NCBI RefSeq assembly: GCF_035582795.1
Contig: NC_134367.1
Location: forward strand, 52,483,562-52,547,561
DNA from: Mycteria americana
Lineage: Eukaryota > Chordata > Aves > Ciconiiformes > Ciconiidae
DNA: 64,000 nucleotides
Direction of reading: 5' to 3'
The notes below the pieces were generated by a model. It saw only the letters and a program-made list of their open reading frames with translations. It searched no databases and had not been told where the DNA came from. The position numbers and the translations under genes were made by a program. Below, piece after piece: positions 39,601-54,600 of the stretch. The first letter of the stretch is position 1; each line of letters starts with the position of its first letter.

Positions 39601-42600
39601 CTGAACAGTCAGTAAGGGAGACCTGGCAACTGTACTCACCACTACTTAAACCTGGAATTTCAATCCAAAGGATCCTTTAATGCTTGTTAACGCTCTTAAC
39701 TTGTTAATCTGATTTGTCTTTAAGCTTTCTGTAGCATATGTTTTTCCCCACTGGTATGACCATCTTATTTCTGTATTCTTTCTACCTGGTAAAGAGTGTA
39801 TTCTATCCAATTATGTCAGTATTGTCCTACCAATTACATTAGTTTATGAATTTAAAACAAGACATTCCAGTTTCACTATGTATTATTTTTAGGCTCTGCC
39901 ATTTTGTATACATGCTTGGGTTTTCATTTCCCTGCCCGCAGTTTAGATAGGATTCTGTGCTATCCCTGTTATCTGAGGTTTCAGATTTCTCTGCTACCTT
40001 TTGCTTAAGGATATGGCTTTTTTAAGATTGCGTGTCAGTCCAAATTGCTTATTTTTCTTCAACTATTGGCTATCCCCAACTATTTCATCAAAAAGCACTC
40101 TTTGAACCTTCTCAGTACAAACAACCTTTTAAATCTAGATGAGACCTACCCATCTCAATAAGGTTCCATTCATTCCAGGAGTTTGGAAAGGCGAAGCTGA
40201 CACAGGCACTGGAGGTGTTTTCCACATTAGGGTTAAGATCTGCAGCTTCTCTTTGCAGTAAACAACCTCTTGAGAATGACCTGCCCTTCCAGAATGTATT
40301 TTATACAAATTCAAAAATACCATAGCTTAATTGAGTTGCTTTTGTACTGTCCCTCAGTCCATGGAAAACTGAGGAAGAGCATGCCAGATGCAAACCTCAG
40401 ATCTTTGACAGATCAACTAGACCTTAGCTTCTTCATCAAGAATGTCTCTGTGATACCAGCATGTGGAAGTAGTCAGATATCTGCTGCTGTCTGTATTCTT
40501 TAGGATACAAAACATTGTAGTTCAGGCATATAATACACAAAAGGAAAAGCCAAATCTTAGGCTGCTCTACTCATTCTCCTTTCGTGCCCCCCGCCCCCAA
40601 CGCTGGATTCTTAAGCTGTCATTTTGTCCCTGACCCCCAAGAGGTTGTGAACTCGTGTTATTGTGAACGCAAACCTGCTTCTCTTGGCTTTCAGGCTCCC
40701 CAGAAGGAGTTGGGGGATATTCAGGTCCTGTATCCACAGACAACAGCTTGAAACCAGTGATCTAGTCAGATCTCTTGAGTTAGAATTGTGTCATGGTCGT
40801 TTCTATTTTTATACTATTTTGCATGGGTTTAAAATCTACATAAATATTGTAGTTGTAGTTTTTTCACGAGTGTAATAGTTGAGATTTTATTGATGCCACC
40901 CTGAACCTTCTGCACTGCAAATCTAAACTATTTCTCATATTCCCTTCAGCAGCCCTATCAAGCCATGGGTCGTTGTTGTCTCTAATGTTTCGCATATTGA
41001 AACTACCTTTGGGTCCATCAGTTTTGCCTTCTGTCCTTCATCTCTCTTTAGACTGACAAGCATGTTTCTTCAGTCTTTTCTAGGCCTTTCCGCCACCCCC
41101 AATGTTTTATCATTCTTGTTACTCTCAATTTTTATCTAAAATTTTCTTTAAAATACATTGCTTGAAACTTGTCAACACCAATCTAGATTAGGCCTTGCCA
41201 GTGCTGTTCCATGTTTTAGATAGTTTTTCATTTGCAATAAATCTCAGGTTTCTTCTTTCTTTTTGTTTCTCATTAGTGTCAGATAGTCTTGGTAAGTGTA
41301 TCAACACCACTACCCTTGCGGCCTATATTTTTTTCCCCCCTGTACCTAATCAGTTATTTCCTCTTTTTTTGGTATTTGTCATTCAGCATGTCTTTGCTGA
41401 AGCGAAATATTTCACACTTGTCTTTGGTGTCAGCTGCAGGTTTTACAGCTATGTGATCCTTCGCTGATGGCATGATCCATAAAAATGTTGAATAAAATAT
41501 TCCAGGCAGGCCATTTAATAATCTCGTATAAGATCCTCTCCTGGTTTGATGGAAAGCCATTAATAGTTACTCTGTGAGATTCTGACCTTTTTTAATTGGT
41601 AACCTGTTTTGCATCTGCAGTCATAGGTAATCTACCCTATTTTGAATCCATTGATGTAGGGCAATCTTCTTATATAATTTCAGCTATTAAAGAGAAGGCT
41701 TTCTCTCTAGAAAAACAAATTTCTTTTCACAAGCTATTATGATGTAAATGGCCAAAAGCTTAACTAGCATTATTTTTCCAATGTTGTAGTCCTTGGAGCA
41801 TGGCTAAAAAGACTAGGAAGTCCTGAAATACAAGCACTTGTCTATTCTTCTGTATTTGTACCCTCAGCAGAAGCAGTCTCTTTTCCTGAAAATTCCCTTT
41901 TGAGCATCGTTTTAAAAAAAGGCAATATACTTTCCTTAATTATGTGGGCATATATAAATTTTCAGTGTGAAGCAGAATTACGGATTATTTTTTACATGCT
42001 GCACACAAACTGTTCATGAATATGGTAGAAAAATAATTTCATAGCTATTTCAGCACCAGTACTCATCCCAGAAGTGGACTGCTTCATTCATGCAGCATTT
42101 AGTACTTTAAAAGCTCTCCTTCACAAGATATTAATGTCCTTTTTAATAAGAAACAGTCTTCTGTCCATGAATCTCAGCTCTTTATGAGTATTCAGTAACT
42201 TGGTTATAACAGGATTACTTAATCAGTAAGACTGATATTTTAGGAGCTTAAAATAACTCTGACTTGGAAATAGCACTTCTGATTTTTTTCATCTACTCAT
42301 GTTACATGCAACACCTACAGTCACTGTTACCTCTTACAATTGTAGGCACTTTATTCTCTGATTACTTTGATTCTGCAGAGAGGCCAGTGCAGTCAGAATG
42401 GGGTAGTTCAGCTGTATTTTTCCGCATACCTGAGCTACCTTGGGTCTCTGTATGGTGCATTACACAGTACGGTGTAAACATACTTTAATTAGCTGTCTTT
42501 CTGGAATGCACATCAAAGTCTGATTATTTAACCAAACATTTTCAGGTGCACTGAAATTATGGATGTAGGTGGAATTGTACCTTTCCTTGCTAAAACATGG

Positions 42601-45600
42601 CATGAATTATCTTACCTCCTAAATAAAACTGAAGGAGACATAGAAGTCAGGGCACATTATATGGCATACCAGCTGAGTAGGATAAAAGCAAGCTGTCTCT
42701 TGCAGCTGCGTTTAGGAGTCCCAGCCAGAAAGAAAAGATTCTCTTTCACATGTCCACTAGAAAGTAGAAATTGTTCAGAGCTTTTCTATGAGAATGATGC
42801 TGGACCAAATTCAACCCAGCTATAAGAAGTCTCCACTTCCACGGGAAGCTGTGCTTGGCCCGGGGGCCCTATTCATTAGAATACTGTCCCTCTTTTACAA
42901 GTACCGAGCAAATAGAGTCCCAGAGACTGTGTCAATACAGTTGGAGGACAAATAAACCACTGTATTGATTTTGACATAAATCCAAAGTAATATCTCTCTG
43001 CTGTTAACAGAAACCTTATAGCATGGAAAAGAACTCATTGAAATAGTGGCTTAATAAAAGCAGGCAGTTAAATTAGTGAAAGTCTAATTGCAGTGTCTGC
43101 TCAGTTTGGTTATTCATGGAAGTAAATCCTAATAATAGTCTAGAATAATTTTTTTGTTGTTTGTTTAGGTATAGTGGGAATTTATATTTCTTAAGAGGGC
43201 ATTGGTATATATTTCTCTCCCTATATCATACTCGTGGAGCATCTGGGCATATGTTATTCCATGATTGGGTCTTACCAATGTTTGAAGCTTGAGAGTTGGT
43301 CTGCAGGTTGATTGCTCTATTTGTATGGGAACACCTACTGTCTTCTTGGAATGGCTCTTCTACTAATTTCAATAATTTTTTTTTTCCAACATCTAAAAAG
43401 AAATGAACTGGACCATCTTCTGAGAAACGTTTGGGGAGATGATCTCCTTTGGCTATTGGGATGGTGTTGATAGTTCTCAGCTTGTATGCACCCAAGTACT
43501 TTTATGGGTCATTGGTCTCTGGCGTGGACTGGGTAATCTCCCACTGTTCATGATTCTCTCTGTCAATCAACAAAAAAAGAATTAGATTGTATGCTGTAGG
43601 ATTTCTTTGATTTTGTGTGTGTGATTACTTTTACCGATGGTTTAATATCTTCATTGCTTTTTTTTCTTTTTTTTTCCCTTCCTGATATGGAGAAATTCTC
43701 ATTGGGTCCTCAAGGGACATTTTGTCACTTGAATAATATTTAATAAAAATTGGTGATATGTCCACCAGGGTGCAGTCTTTCCCAAAAAAAAAAGCCATGG
43801 TGGTCAGTAACTGTTCAGTGCACCTGTTCCTTGGAAACTAGATGGATTTGTCTATCTAATTCTCATAAGATCATGCTATCCACTTCAGGAGAAATGGAGA
43901 AAAACTGTAAGATATGCATACTAAAATGAGAACCTCAATTTCAAAAATTTGTAAATATCCTGAATATCTATGAAATGCTGGTACATTTTATAAATTATTT
44001 ATAAGAGTAAATGCAGCAGTTTTGGTTTTGGTTTTTTTTTCTTTAACGAGACTCAATAGCTGTAATCAGGAAATGATGATGTGAATACTGAATTCTTTTA
44101 AAAATTAAAGGCCATTGCTGCTGCTTCTGATACCATCCACATTAGTTAAAGCAACTGCTTTCAAGTTGAAGGAACAAGCTTTCCCAACTCTGGCAGGAGG
44201 AGGATGAAATAATTTCTGCTGGGGGAGATAGAATATGCACAAAACCGAAGAAAACTTCATGCTTTCATTTTTTCTCCATCTCTGCCCTCTCCCTTCCAGC
44301 TGCTGCCATCCCCAGGACTGCCAGAGATGAGTAGCACTCACCTTGACCCAGCCGAGGTAGTGGGCAGGGCAGGGGGCTGCGGGGCCAGAGGCTGCTGTTG
44401 AAACCAGAGGGCTCTCTGTGTGCAGCAGCAAGAGGCTGGTTTCAGTGTGACTTACTGGCTTCGCAAACCAAGGAACAGTGCCCTGAACTAAAGCAGCATC
44501 TGTTTAAAATCACGTGTCGCTAACATAAGATTTTGAGGTAGTCTTTTCCTTATGCCATGTTACAAGAAGAAGAGGTTGCTGTGGCATTTCAAAGTCTAAT
44601 GTTTGCATTACAGCAAACTGGTCTGAATTCAGTGTTGACTTCGCTTGGAGCAGGCTATTGGTCCAGGGGCCTCCTGAGGTCCCTTCCCACCAGAAAGATT
44701 CTGGGACTTTGCTTCCTGTGACTACCCTCCCTTTGTGTCTTATGTTAACTGTTGCCTATTTTATTTATTTGCCTTCTCTATCTTGTGCAAATTTAAGCAT
44801 TCTGGCAGCAATGCATACTCAAGGGCTTCATGGTACTACTTCGTAGTAAACTTAATACTCAGGCCAAGTGAAAAGTGGATTTCAAAGTATCAGCCCTTCC
44901 TCATCCTAGCTCCTTGAGAGCCAACGGGAAAAAATTGGGGGGGAGGGGCAGAGTAATAAAAGTTGTACAAAACTAAAAAGCTTGAAATAACAGTATCTTA
45001 TTTCTGCTCTTGTTTTAGGTTATGCATTAGATCCCTCTATAGATAACCCTGAAGTTGCTACCAAATATATTGGTTCTGTAGAAGAAGCTGAAAAAAATCA
45101 AGGTAAATAATTCAGAATCTCATATAAATGACTTGCAACTGATGACTGTTTCCGTTTATTCCTCACTAAAAATGGAATAGGTATCAGCAAAGGAAGGAAT
45201 TGCCCATGTCCAAAGACACAATAAATGAGGATGTGTTGCAGTTGTAATGTGACGAGGGGAAGAGAGATATTGAGGGGCTTTATTTTCCTGAAGTAGCAAA
45301 TATTTCAGGCTATCATAATGTCAAATTTCAAATTAGGATTTGTAATATGAAACTACCATGTGCTATTACATGAATAGAATTGATCTGTATATTTGAAACA
45401 GAACTTTTTGGTCCTCTTAAATTCTGTCTTAGCTAAAATTGTCATATGTCTGCATTAGGATACTTGTATCTTGGGCTAATCACCTTAGCTGTGCTACTTG
45501 GTAGCAAACTGATCACTCTGTATGCAACCTCTAGCATTCCGTTGGGAATTACATGTTATCTCTGCTTAGCAGAGTTAAGCTGTTTGGGTTATTTGGAAAG

Positions 45601-48600
45601 AAAAACCATTGGAAGGTTGCCAAATGGTAAAGGCATAGGGTGTCACTAGGAGGATTGACTACCAGAGGTGTGGGGTTTGTAATTAATACTTTGATAAAGA
45701 TATTTAACACTCAGTGACTTATTTGCATTGGAAAATTGTACCTATGTAAACTTTACAGTTATGCTTTCGCTTGCATGTCTTTGTCTAACATCTTATTCAC
45801 ATGTGTATACAAAGGTTCTTTATTTCTGTGTCCTCTTCCACAGAATATATCCAAGGTTATTTCACTCTTTCCTTCCAAAATAGGATAAAGAAAATAGACT
45901 TATTTTGGTATAGCAGCTACAGACATTAGACAGAAATGGCTAAGATTAAATCATTTCAAAAATTAAAAAAAAAACTTTTCATAATGGAATTTTAATTATT
46001 TATTTTAAGAAAACTCTTCATTAATGTACATTTCCTTCATATGATCACTACTTTAATTTTTACATTGCCTATTTCCCCTTGCTTATACAAAGCTCTTTTT
46101 GGCTCCTTTGCACTAGATGAGTATTACCGATGCTGTAGGAAAACATTGTTTGAAAATTGCACATAAAAGTTTTTCAGAAGGTTGTAAATACAATTAAGTC
46201 ATTACTTTAATATTTTTTTAACTTTATAGATATGGGAGGGAAAAAAAATATTGTTTAATGGTTTTGACAAATGGAATTCTGAGGGCACAGCATTTGTGAA
46301 AAGCTAGCATTTATATGAAAGAACAAGATAGTGGTTGGAGGTAGATGACAGTGTCAACAGGGACAGACTTTTTAATAGGAATTGTAGCAATAGGACAAGG
46401 AATAATGGTTTTAAGCTAAAAGAGGGTAGATTCAGACTAGGTATAAGGAAGAAGTTTTTTATGATGAGGGTGGTGAAACACTGGAACAGGTTGCCCAGAG
46501 AGGTAGTGGAGGCCCCATCCCTGGAAACATTCAAGGTCAGGGTGGACAAGGCTCTGAGAAACCTGATCTAGTTGAAGATGTCCCTGCTTATTGCAGGAGG
46601 GTTGGACTAGATGACCATTAGAGGTCCCTTCCAGCCCAAACCATTCTATGATTCTATGATTTTTTTACTAAAGTACCCAGTTGTGGTTGGGGTTTTGGGA
46701 GACTTGTCTTATTTTGGATTTGGGGTTTTTTTTAGAAACTGAGAGAGGTGAGGGGGATCAGAAGCCAATTGTTAGGACTCTACTCTTTCAATGACTGCAC
46801 TATTTAGAGTATGAAAATTGATGTGTTCATGCAGTCTGCAGACTTACTGTTAAAAATGCATGGGTACATGCATGCTTAAATACTCTAACAAACCACGACA
46901 CACAGTTTAAATGGTTCCTCTGTAACTGTACATAGTTAGCAGTGTTCATAGTTAGAAAAGTTAGCAATGCTTTGGCCAGTTTTGCTCAAATGCTTTTTCC
47001 GTTTTGCTGTGTGTATTGGAAGGAGTGGTGGTGGTGTTTTTTTCTTTTAAAACTGACTATGATGTGACCTATGATGTTGTATTCTGTGTTAGCAGCTAGA
47101 CAGCGTATTGTTTCTTTCTTCAGGTTTAACAGTGTTTGAAACAGGACAAAGGAAAATTGAAAAAAGGAAGAAGTTCAAGGAGAATGATGCATCTAATATT
47201 GATGGTTTTCTGGGACCATGGGCAAAGTATGTTGATGAAAAAGAAGTAGCCAAACCATCAGAAGTAAGTACTGCTTTAACACGATACAAATTGTTAGTAC
47301 GTTGCAGTGGTTTTAACAGAGATCCAGCTGCACTAGTAGTTTTTCCAAGCAGAAGATCCATGCTGTGCTTTAGGGTGATAGAAACATTTCAGGTGATATG
47401 TCCAAATATTGTGCATTCAATTATTTGCAAGACTGTTTGGAAATACAATTAATTTTATCTGTGTGTAGTGTATAGAGTCTGATTAAAAGATGTTTATGAA
47501 CAGAAGCAGCTTGAAAATAACTGAAAGTAAAACTTGTTTAAAAAAGAAGAAAACAAACAGAAAAACAGTTACTCCCCCCCCCAAAAAAAATGCTCCCCAA
47601 CAAACCAACATCCTTCTTGTTCAGTCAGTGATGCTTAGCTGTAGTCTATGAATAAAAAGATAATATTTAATTCTTTTCAGTGTACATAGCTTTTTAAATT
47701 ATTCTGGTTTTGATAAAGGTATTCTCTTTATTGATGCTCAGAAATATTTCTAATCTCATTTAGCAAATAAATATGTTCGTATTAGTAAGTAAATGGTAGT
47801 GCAGTTCTGGATTTTGTTACATGATTCTGAATGCTGAATTTTTAAAAGTCAAGATCATGTTTTATTTTTCCAGGAAGAACAGAAAGAGTTGGATGAAATA
47901 ACAGCTAAGAGGCAGAAGAGAGGAAAACTAGAAGATGATAAACCTGGAGAGGAGAAGACTATATTACATGGTAATAGCATCTTCCTGCCTGTTCTCATTT
48001 TCTTGCTCACAGTGTTTTCTTGCCTGCTGTGTTAATTAGTAAGGATGGCAGACAGCCTCAGCAGTTTTGCTGAGGCACCTTGATGTTTCTGTATTGGAGA
48101 TAATAGCGCTCACAGGCATAAGCATAAAGGACAGGGAAAGAGATAAACTTGGACTAATTCCACTTCATACTGTGAAGAGCAGTGTGGAAATGTCATATTT
48201 CAGGGTATTGGTTTTATTTATTTATTTTTAGTGGTACTAGATGCACTTATCCCTTTCCTATTTTACAGAGCAAACATTTTGAAGTTATGTTTTTGGCTTA
48301 GTTTCAGCTTCAGAATTACTGCAGTTTTATGTGTCAGTACTTTCATCAGCAGGTAGTGCTTTGAGTTATGGCTTACATACAATTTAGAAAATCACTTGGA
48401 CTTTATACTTCCTCAATTCTTAATGTAAATGTTCTTGCTGTCATACTATGAATAATTGTGTATGAAATAATTACCCTATGGAAGTCTATAGCATGCAGTA
48501 CCTTCAAAGAAAATGGTTTGGTAAGTAAGTAAAATTAAGTGATTTTTGGAAACTGTTATTTCAACTCTCTGCATGCAAAACAGTCCTGCCTTATATTGCT

Positions 48601-51600
48601 TGGCACAGATAGTTAGGTAAACCAAGTCTCTCTTTGTTTACCACTTTCTACAGCCAGGCTCACACGCACAAGCTGGAGCATCTTTTCTTGTATGCATTAA
48701 AGAAGAAGTGGCTATGACATATGTGTTGCTAACATTAGTACTTCATTCTGTTTATGTGTAGTAGATCATGACAGTATTTATTGACTAGTGACGAGCATAA
48801 CAAATCTGAAATTTTAGCTATTGAGCCTCCTATAGAATATTTTGTATCCAACTTTTCATGGTCTCTACCTGAAGTTTCACAGTGAAAGACCTTACAAGAT
48901 AAACTTTAATCTTCGCAAACACAAACGTTCCAGAAATACACCATTTTGTAGACATCTGTAAACATTGATACTCTGCAGGAGGTCACTTGCACAACCAAAA
49001 CTGCCATAACAGTGTCCCAGAAACTGAGAAGTTAATTTAATCGGTGCACAGCTTAACATCATGGCTATCTAACACAAGTCGACTCTGAAATATCCATTTC
49101 CATGCAGAATGCATCCGTGCATGTCTGACTGTCCAATCACTTCCTCAATTTAGTTAAAGTGCAGCTGTTGGCTACTGCTGACCCATATTGGTTCATACTG
49201 GCCAAATGGATCTTTTTTTTTTTTTCCTCTGGTTTGTAATTCTGTTGACGTGACTGACACAGCACGGAGCTGGCTGGAATGTGAATTGCAAGCATATGCC
49301 AGGGTTAGAGTTGCACATTATAATCCGTGTAGAGTTAGTGTAAGCAAACCCTTGTTGGCCAGAGGAACTCTCTTGCTGTTTGATGATGAGTAAGATGTGT
49401 AGGGGGAAGATTGTCTTAATGTTCAGATTATCAGATTCCAAGCAGATTTTGCTGAAATTACTTAATTTGAGCTCAACTGATGTCAAATAAGATTCCACAT
49501 CTGTGTCTGATTAAGTTGGGTTCCCCCTTTGCCACTTCACAGCAGAGCAGCTGTGTTGAGAAAAAACTTAATTGTATGTGGCTGTTGAGCTTTTCGAGGA
49601 TTATAACCTCTTAAAATACAGGCTCTTGGATTCTCAGAATTCTGTGTTTACCTTTTCAGTTAAGGAAATGTATGACTATCAGGGGAGATCTTATCTTCAT
49701 GTCCCTCAAGATGTTGGAGTTAATCTCCGGTCTACAGTGCCACCTGAGAAGTGCTATCTTCCAAAGAAACAAATCCATGTGTGGTCTGGACATACAAAGG
49801 TAGGAAGTTGTGTTTGTCAGCATGTATCATAAAAACCCACTTCACTTTGTGTCTGAAGCTAGTAACTTCTATAAAACTGAAGAATCAGTAGAAGGAAGAA
49901 GTATTTTCGTCTTTACCACATTATGCATGTAATGGGTTGCATTACGTGCTCACACAAGGTGTTTGCCTGCTCAAATGCAGTTGCTTACCTGCATATACTT
50001 TTTCATTAACATACTGACCTCCTTTAAAGGGACAAATATTAGTCAGTGACTTCTGTGGGATTTGGAGTTATTTCCCAAACTACCACATGAATAAGAGGCT
50101 AATTCTAGAGATCCCTGAAAAAGCTTTTTTTTTTTTAATAGTAAAAGTACTTAAGGGCTATTTCATATCAAATTTATGAAAAGTTACACAGGTTTTGTGA
50201 TTATTGATGCATCAGCATTACAGGATTCCCAAATACAGCTATTACCTTTGAGACATCTGCCTTGTTAAGAGTTTTCTTTGATGATGCTACTTAACATTTA
50301 CAGTTTCTGCTTGTGCCAGAGTCCATTAACTATATACATAATTTTGGTATTTAAAAAGTGTTTCACTGATCAGATTTGTAAAGCCTATACTCAATTTCCT
50401 GCTTCTTTTGTCTCTAATTTTCAGTATTGCTTGAGGGAATATGCTGTTTTGCAATGGACAGCACCTTAATGATATCTGAAAGATGGAAGAAAGGAGGACA
50501 CAGAATACTTTTAGCTTTTACCCTTTTTTAGTTAGTCACAGCTCTGAACTCTTCTTCAATGATTGCTGCATCAAAGAGCTTGTAGCTGCAACTATCAGTG
50601 CCTTCCAGAATAACATCTCCTCCCCAAAGCTCTAGTCACTCCCCTGCTTATTATCCTATTAGAACAGACTGATGCATAAAATAGCTTTTTCCTTCAAAGA
50701 TGAGATGAATAATGATATTGATGAGAGAAGCAAAAGAAAGATTGGCTGACAAATCTAGAAAAGCTGGGGGATATAAGTAGACAATAATAGGGAGGATAAA
50801 GCATCCAGCTCCAACCAGGGGTGGGAAGAACTGGATGGAATATGAATAGAGTAATTGACATGAAATGGAAAGAAGGGACATAAACCATGAGTACTTCGCA
50901 GTTCTTTGGACTTCCTCTGCAAGGAGTACCTGAAATACAGATAGATGGGAAGATGCTGTGCCCAGGGAATCTGAGTTCAGTGGGCAGAAGCCACTGGTAG
51001 TATAAATAAGAAATGGGGCTGGCCAGAAATTTTTTTTTTTGTGGAAAACTTCCTCACCTGCCCCACCTGAAAGGGCTTGTTACACAGAAATGGTCGCCCA
51101 AACTGACAATTTGTATTTCTTTGCTGTGTTTACCACAGTAATGGTGTGAGTGTTGAAGGAGGGTATATATACAGCTGTTGAAGTGAAACAATTTGTTGCC
51201 AATAACAGTTATTCAAAATGCATTGCTATTTCTAAAATGGAATGTCAGTAGGTTATTTCTTTTCAAGATACAGTATGTGTATATTTTATGAAGATAAGCA
51301 TTAGCTTTTTGTTTAGAAAAGAGGGCAAGCGAACTGAGGAAATAGCTAGATGCTCCACTTACTGTTTAATTATATCCTTATTTACAGGGTGTCAGTGCAG
51401 TTAGATTGTTTCCTCTCTCTGGGCATATATTGTTGTCTTGCTCTATGGATTGCAAAATTAAGGTGAGTTATTTTTCTGTTTTCATGTATATGTTTTATGT
51501 CATCATTGAATACAGACAGTGCATTTTAGAATACTTAAATATTTGGTACTTCTACCAAGTACCTTTTGTCTGTGTTACTTTTATTTTTCTCACTTGATTT

Positions 51601-54600
51601 TTAAATTACAAATTTGTTGGAACAAAGATAGAAATAATACACAAGACTGTGGGTGTTAGAACAGTGTTAATCATTTAATAATAGCATTTAGATGGTCACA
51701 AGTCCCTCAGGTTATTGCCTTTGTTATTATAATAATTCATTTTCTGTGAAGCCTAGTTTTAGAGCTAGCAATACGTTGCTGCTGAAGTGTTTTACTGAAG
51801 CATTTGTGGTCTTGAACTAATCTCATTTTAGTCTGACATACATCATATTAGAAAGCTGATATTTTAATTTTTTTTTAACTAGCAAAACCTTAGGGCTTTA
51901 AAGTTGGAATATGGTATGGGGTTTTTAGTTATTTTAAGGGGGTGTTGCTAACAAGAAGGTGACAGAGCATTCTCGTGAATTCCTGGGTAGATAGGTGTGA
52001 TTAATCAGTAGATGTCACATGTTTGTAATTAATTTCTTAAAAGATGTTGCCATATATGTTTGCACTTAATTTCAGCATCATTATTGTTTAACAATTGACA
52101 TCTTTTCTCCCCATCCCTTCTTTTTTTCCCAAGCTGTGGGAAGTATATGGTGATCGAAGATGTCTACGAACATTTATTGGTAATACTCTTTTTTTTTTTT
52201 TTTTAAACTGATGTATGTTTAAAACAACTTCATGGAAGGATATGATTTAGATTAGCTTAGTAATTTACCATAGAGAGGACTCGTAGGCATCCAAGACAAA
52301 TGGTATTTAGTACAATCTTGGCAATAAGAACTGAAAAAGGTGCAAGTTTTTAGTGAACCTTTGTCATTATTCCAAGCAATTTAATGTTGATGTATAACAC
52401 CTTATGATCCTTAAAACAAGATATGAGTGTACTGCAGTCATCAATACTTTATGCAAGACTCCTTTCCAAAAGCAAAATTGTGACATTAAATTGCCCCATC
52501 TTCATGTTGAGAACAGCAGCCTCTGTGTTTATGCAGTGAGGGCATCTTGTGGTCTGATGATCTTAAATAGGTGGTCTCTTCTGTGCTGAGTTTCTAGTGC
52601 AAAAGCATGGGAATTTTTTTTTTAGGTTCAGGTTCTGTCTTTGTTCATGTAACAGGTGCTTTTTAAAGCAGATAGCTGAGAGAGAGAAATACAAACTTCT
52701 TAGCAGCCTTGAATGCAGAACAAAAGCAGCTGATTCTCCTTTTGAAATGGGAACATTTTGAGAACACTGAGTGAATATATGTTGAGTAACAACAAAGAAG
52801 TCTTTTTTTTTTTTTCACCTAATATTTCTGATGACAGCAGTGCGGCAAAGATGATGGCTCAAAAGGTTCTCTCAATAGACTGCTCTTTCTGAACAGTTTG
52901 ACTGTTTTTCTCAAAAGGTCCTTATCAACCAGATTCACCTGCTATTTTGTTATATTTAAGTTACCATGTCAATATTTTAAACTAAAGAGATCTCCTACAA
53001 GTCTGATGCAGTGGTCAGATGAAAGTATTGGGGCTGAGTGGTAACAAGGTTAACACTAGATGAAAACATTCTTAATTTTCTGATCTAATATTTCCCATTT
53101 GTACCTGTTTCCTAATTTTAAATGTTTCTCCTTTAAATGTATCTCCCATAGTGTTTGTGTCTCCTCTTTTTCATTAGATGTTGACATTTATTACAGTGTT
53201 CTAAACTTCTCTTGCAGCTCTTAACTGTGACCAGAACAATCTTTGAAGCCAACAGTACTTAAAGTTCTGCTTTTATATAAATTTATGAATGATGCACAGC
53301 GGTTGGTTCTGTGCAATGCTATTGTTTCTCTCTCCAGTGCTTTAGAGGTGTGGGGATTTTGAGGTTTTATTCTCATCATTCTTTAGGAGTTACTTTTTCT
53401 TTCTCACTTGAATCATTTTTTACTAGTGTTCATGAAGAGCTTCAATAAGCGATTTCCTTGTTCTCTTTGCATTGTTAAAGACTTGAGCATTTAACTTGTT
53501 AAATGTTAAAAAAAATGTTAAAATGTTAAAAAAAAAAAAACCCCATTCATTCTAAGCATGAATGGATAAAAGTTTATTGCATTTTTTTTATCTTGTAGGA
53601 CACAGTAAAGCTGTCCGAGACATCTGTTTTAATAATGCTGGCACTCGGTTTCTCAGTGCTGCATATGACCGCTATCTTAAACTCTGGGACACTGAAACAG
53701 GTAGGCTTGTATTTGTAGATGCTGTTATTTGGCACTATGTTTAATTAAAAGTAAATATCAAGATATATTATCAGTCAGTCAGGTTGTGTCCAATTATCCT
53801 TATTATCATCCAAGTATTATCATCTTGCAGTTCAGTGTTTAGGATGTTTACAGGATGAAGTGTCTTTTTTTCCTAAATGCTTTGTTGTTATCTGTAATGG
53901 TGCAATTGACACTACCTATATACCTGTATTTCATATACCCTTTTATCTGAGAAGTTTGACAGTTACTTGTAATGCTAGAACAATTTCCAGCAAAAAGACA
54001 AAATTTTACCAAATCAGTTAATTGCATGTTTAATTTTATGCCTGTAAATATAAGTAATGAAATTACACTTTAGACCTAAACATGCTTAATTTAGAAGAAT
54101 TATTTCACTTGATCTTTTGGTTAACCTGAACTTGAAGAGCACTCCAAATAATAAAAGATGGTGGAAATTGAGTTGCTGGTATAGGGAATGGAGGGTAGGT
54201 CTGATGCTCTCACAGAACTGCATGGGAGATGCTCTGTAACATTCTGCTCCAAATAGTTTCTTAAGCTAAAAAGATACAGGATAGATTTTTGTCAATATTC
54301 TTTTAAACTTAAGTCTGTTCCTAAGACAGGAAGTTTCCATGTTTGAAAAAGACATTCGCTTTCTTAGTTAGCAGTGCTGCTAGTCTCATGCAGGTGACAG
54401 CCAGAAAGGTATAAGTCAAATTCTCCAGACTTGAGTCTGAACTCAGTTATTTAGACACCTGAAAAATACATTGAGCTTTTGGATTAAAACAGGCTCCTGT
54501 AAGTTATGGATAACACGTAATCAGGGTATTTATGGCTGAGGCTATGAGAAGAGGTCAGTGGTTTGTTTTGCAGTTGGATTACTGTTACTCTTTTCTAGAT

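Larger units (their letters stand above)
34812..45018 (+). other. CDC40: CDC40 intron 3 (10.2 kb)
   Basis: GT-AG intron, phase 1. Contains an 82-nt hairpin (36963-37044), long ancient antisense LINE remains, a G-rich run and a CR1 3' scrap. Open frames here are chance or LINE-derived. Confidence 0.9.

Noticed and set aside
44105-44431. 108-codon minus frame in a GC-richer patch
   Set aside because: Composition-driven, without domain or splice support.
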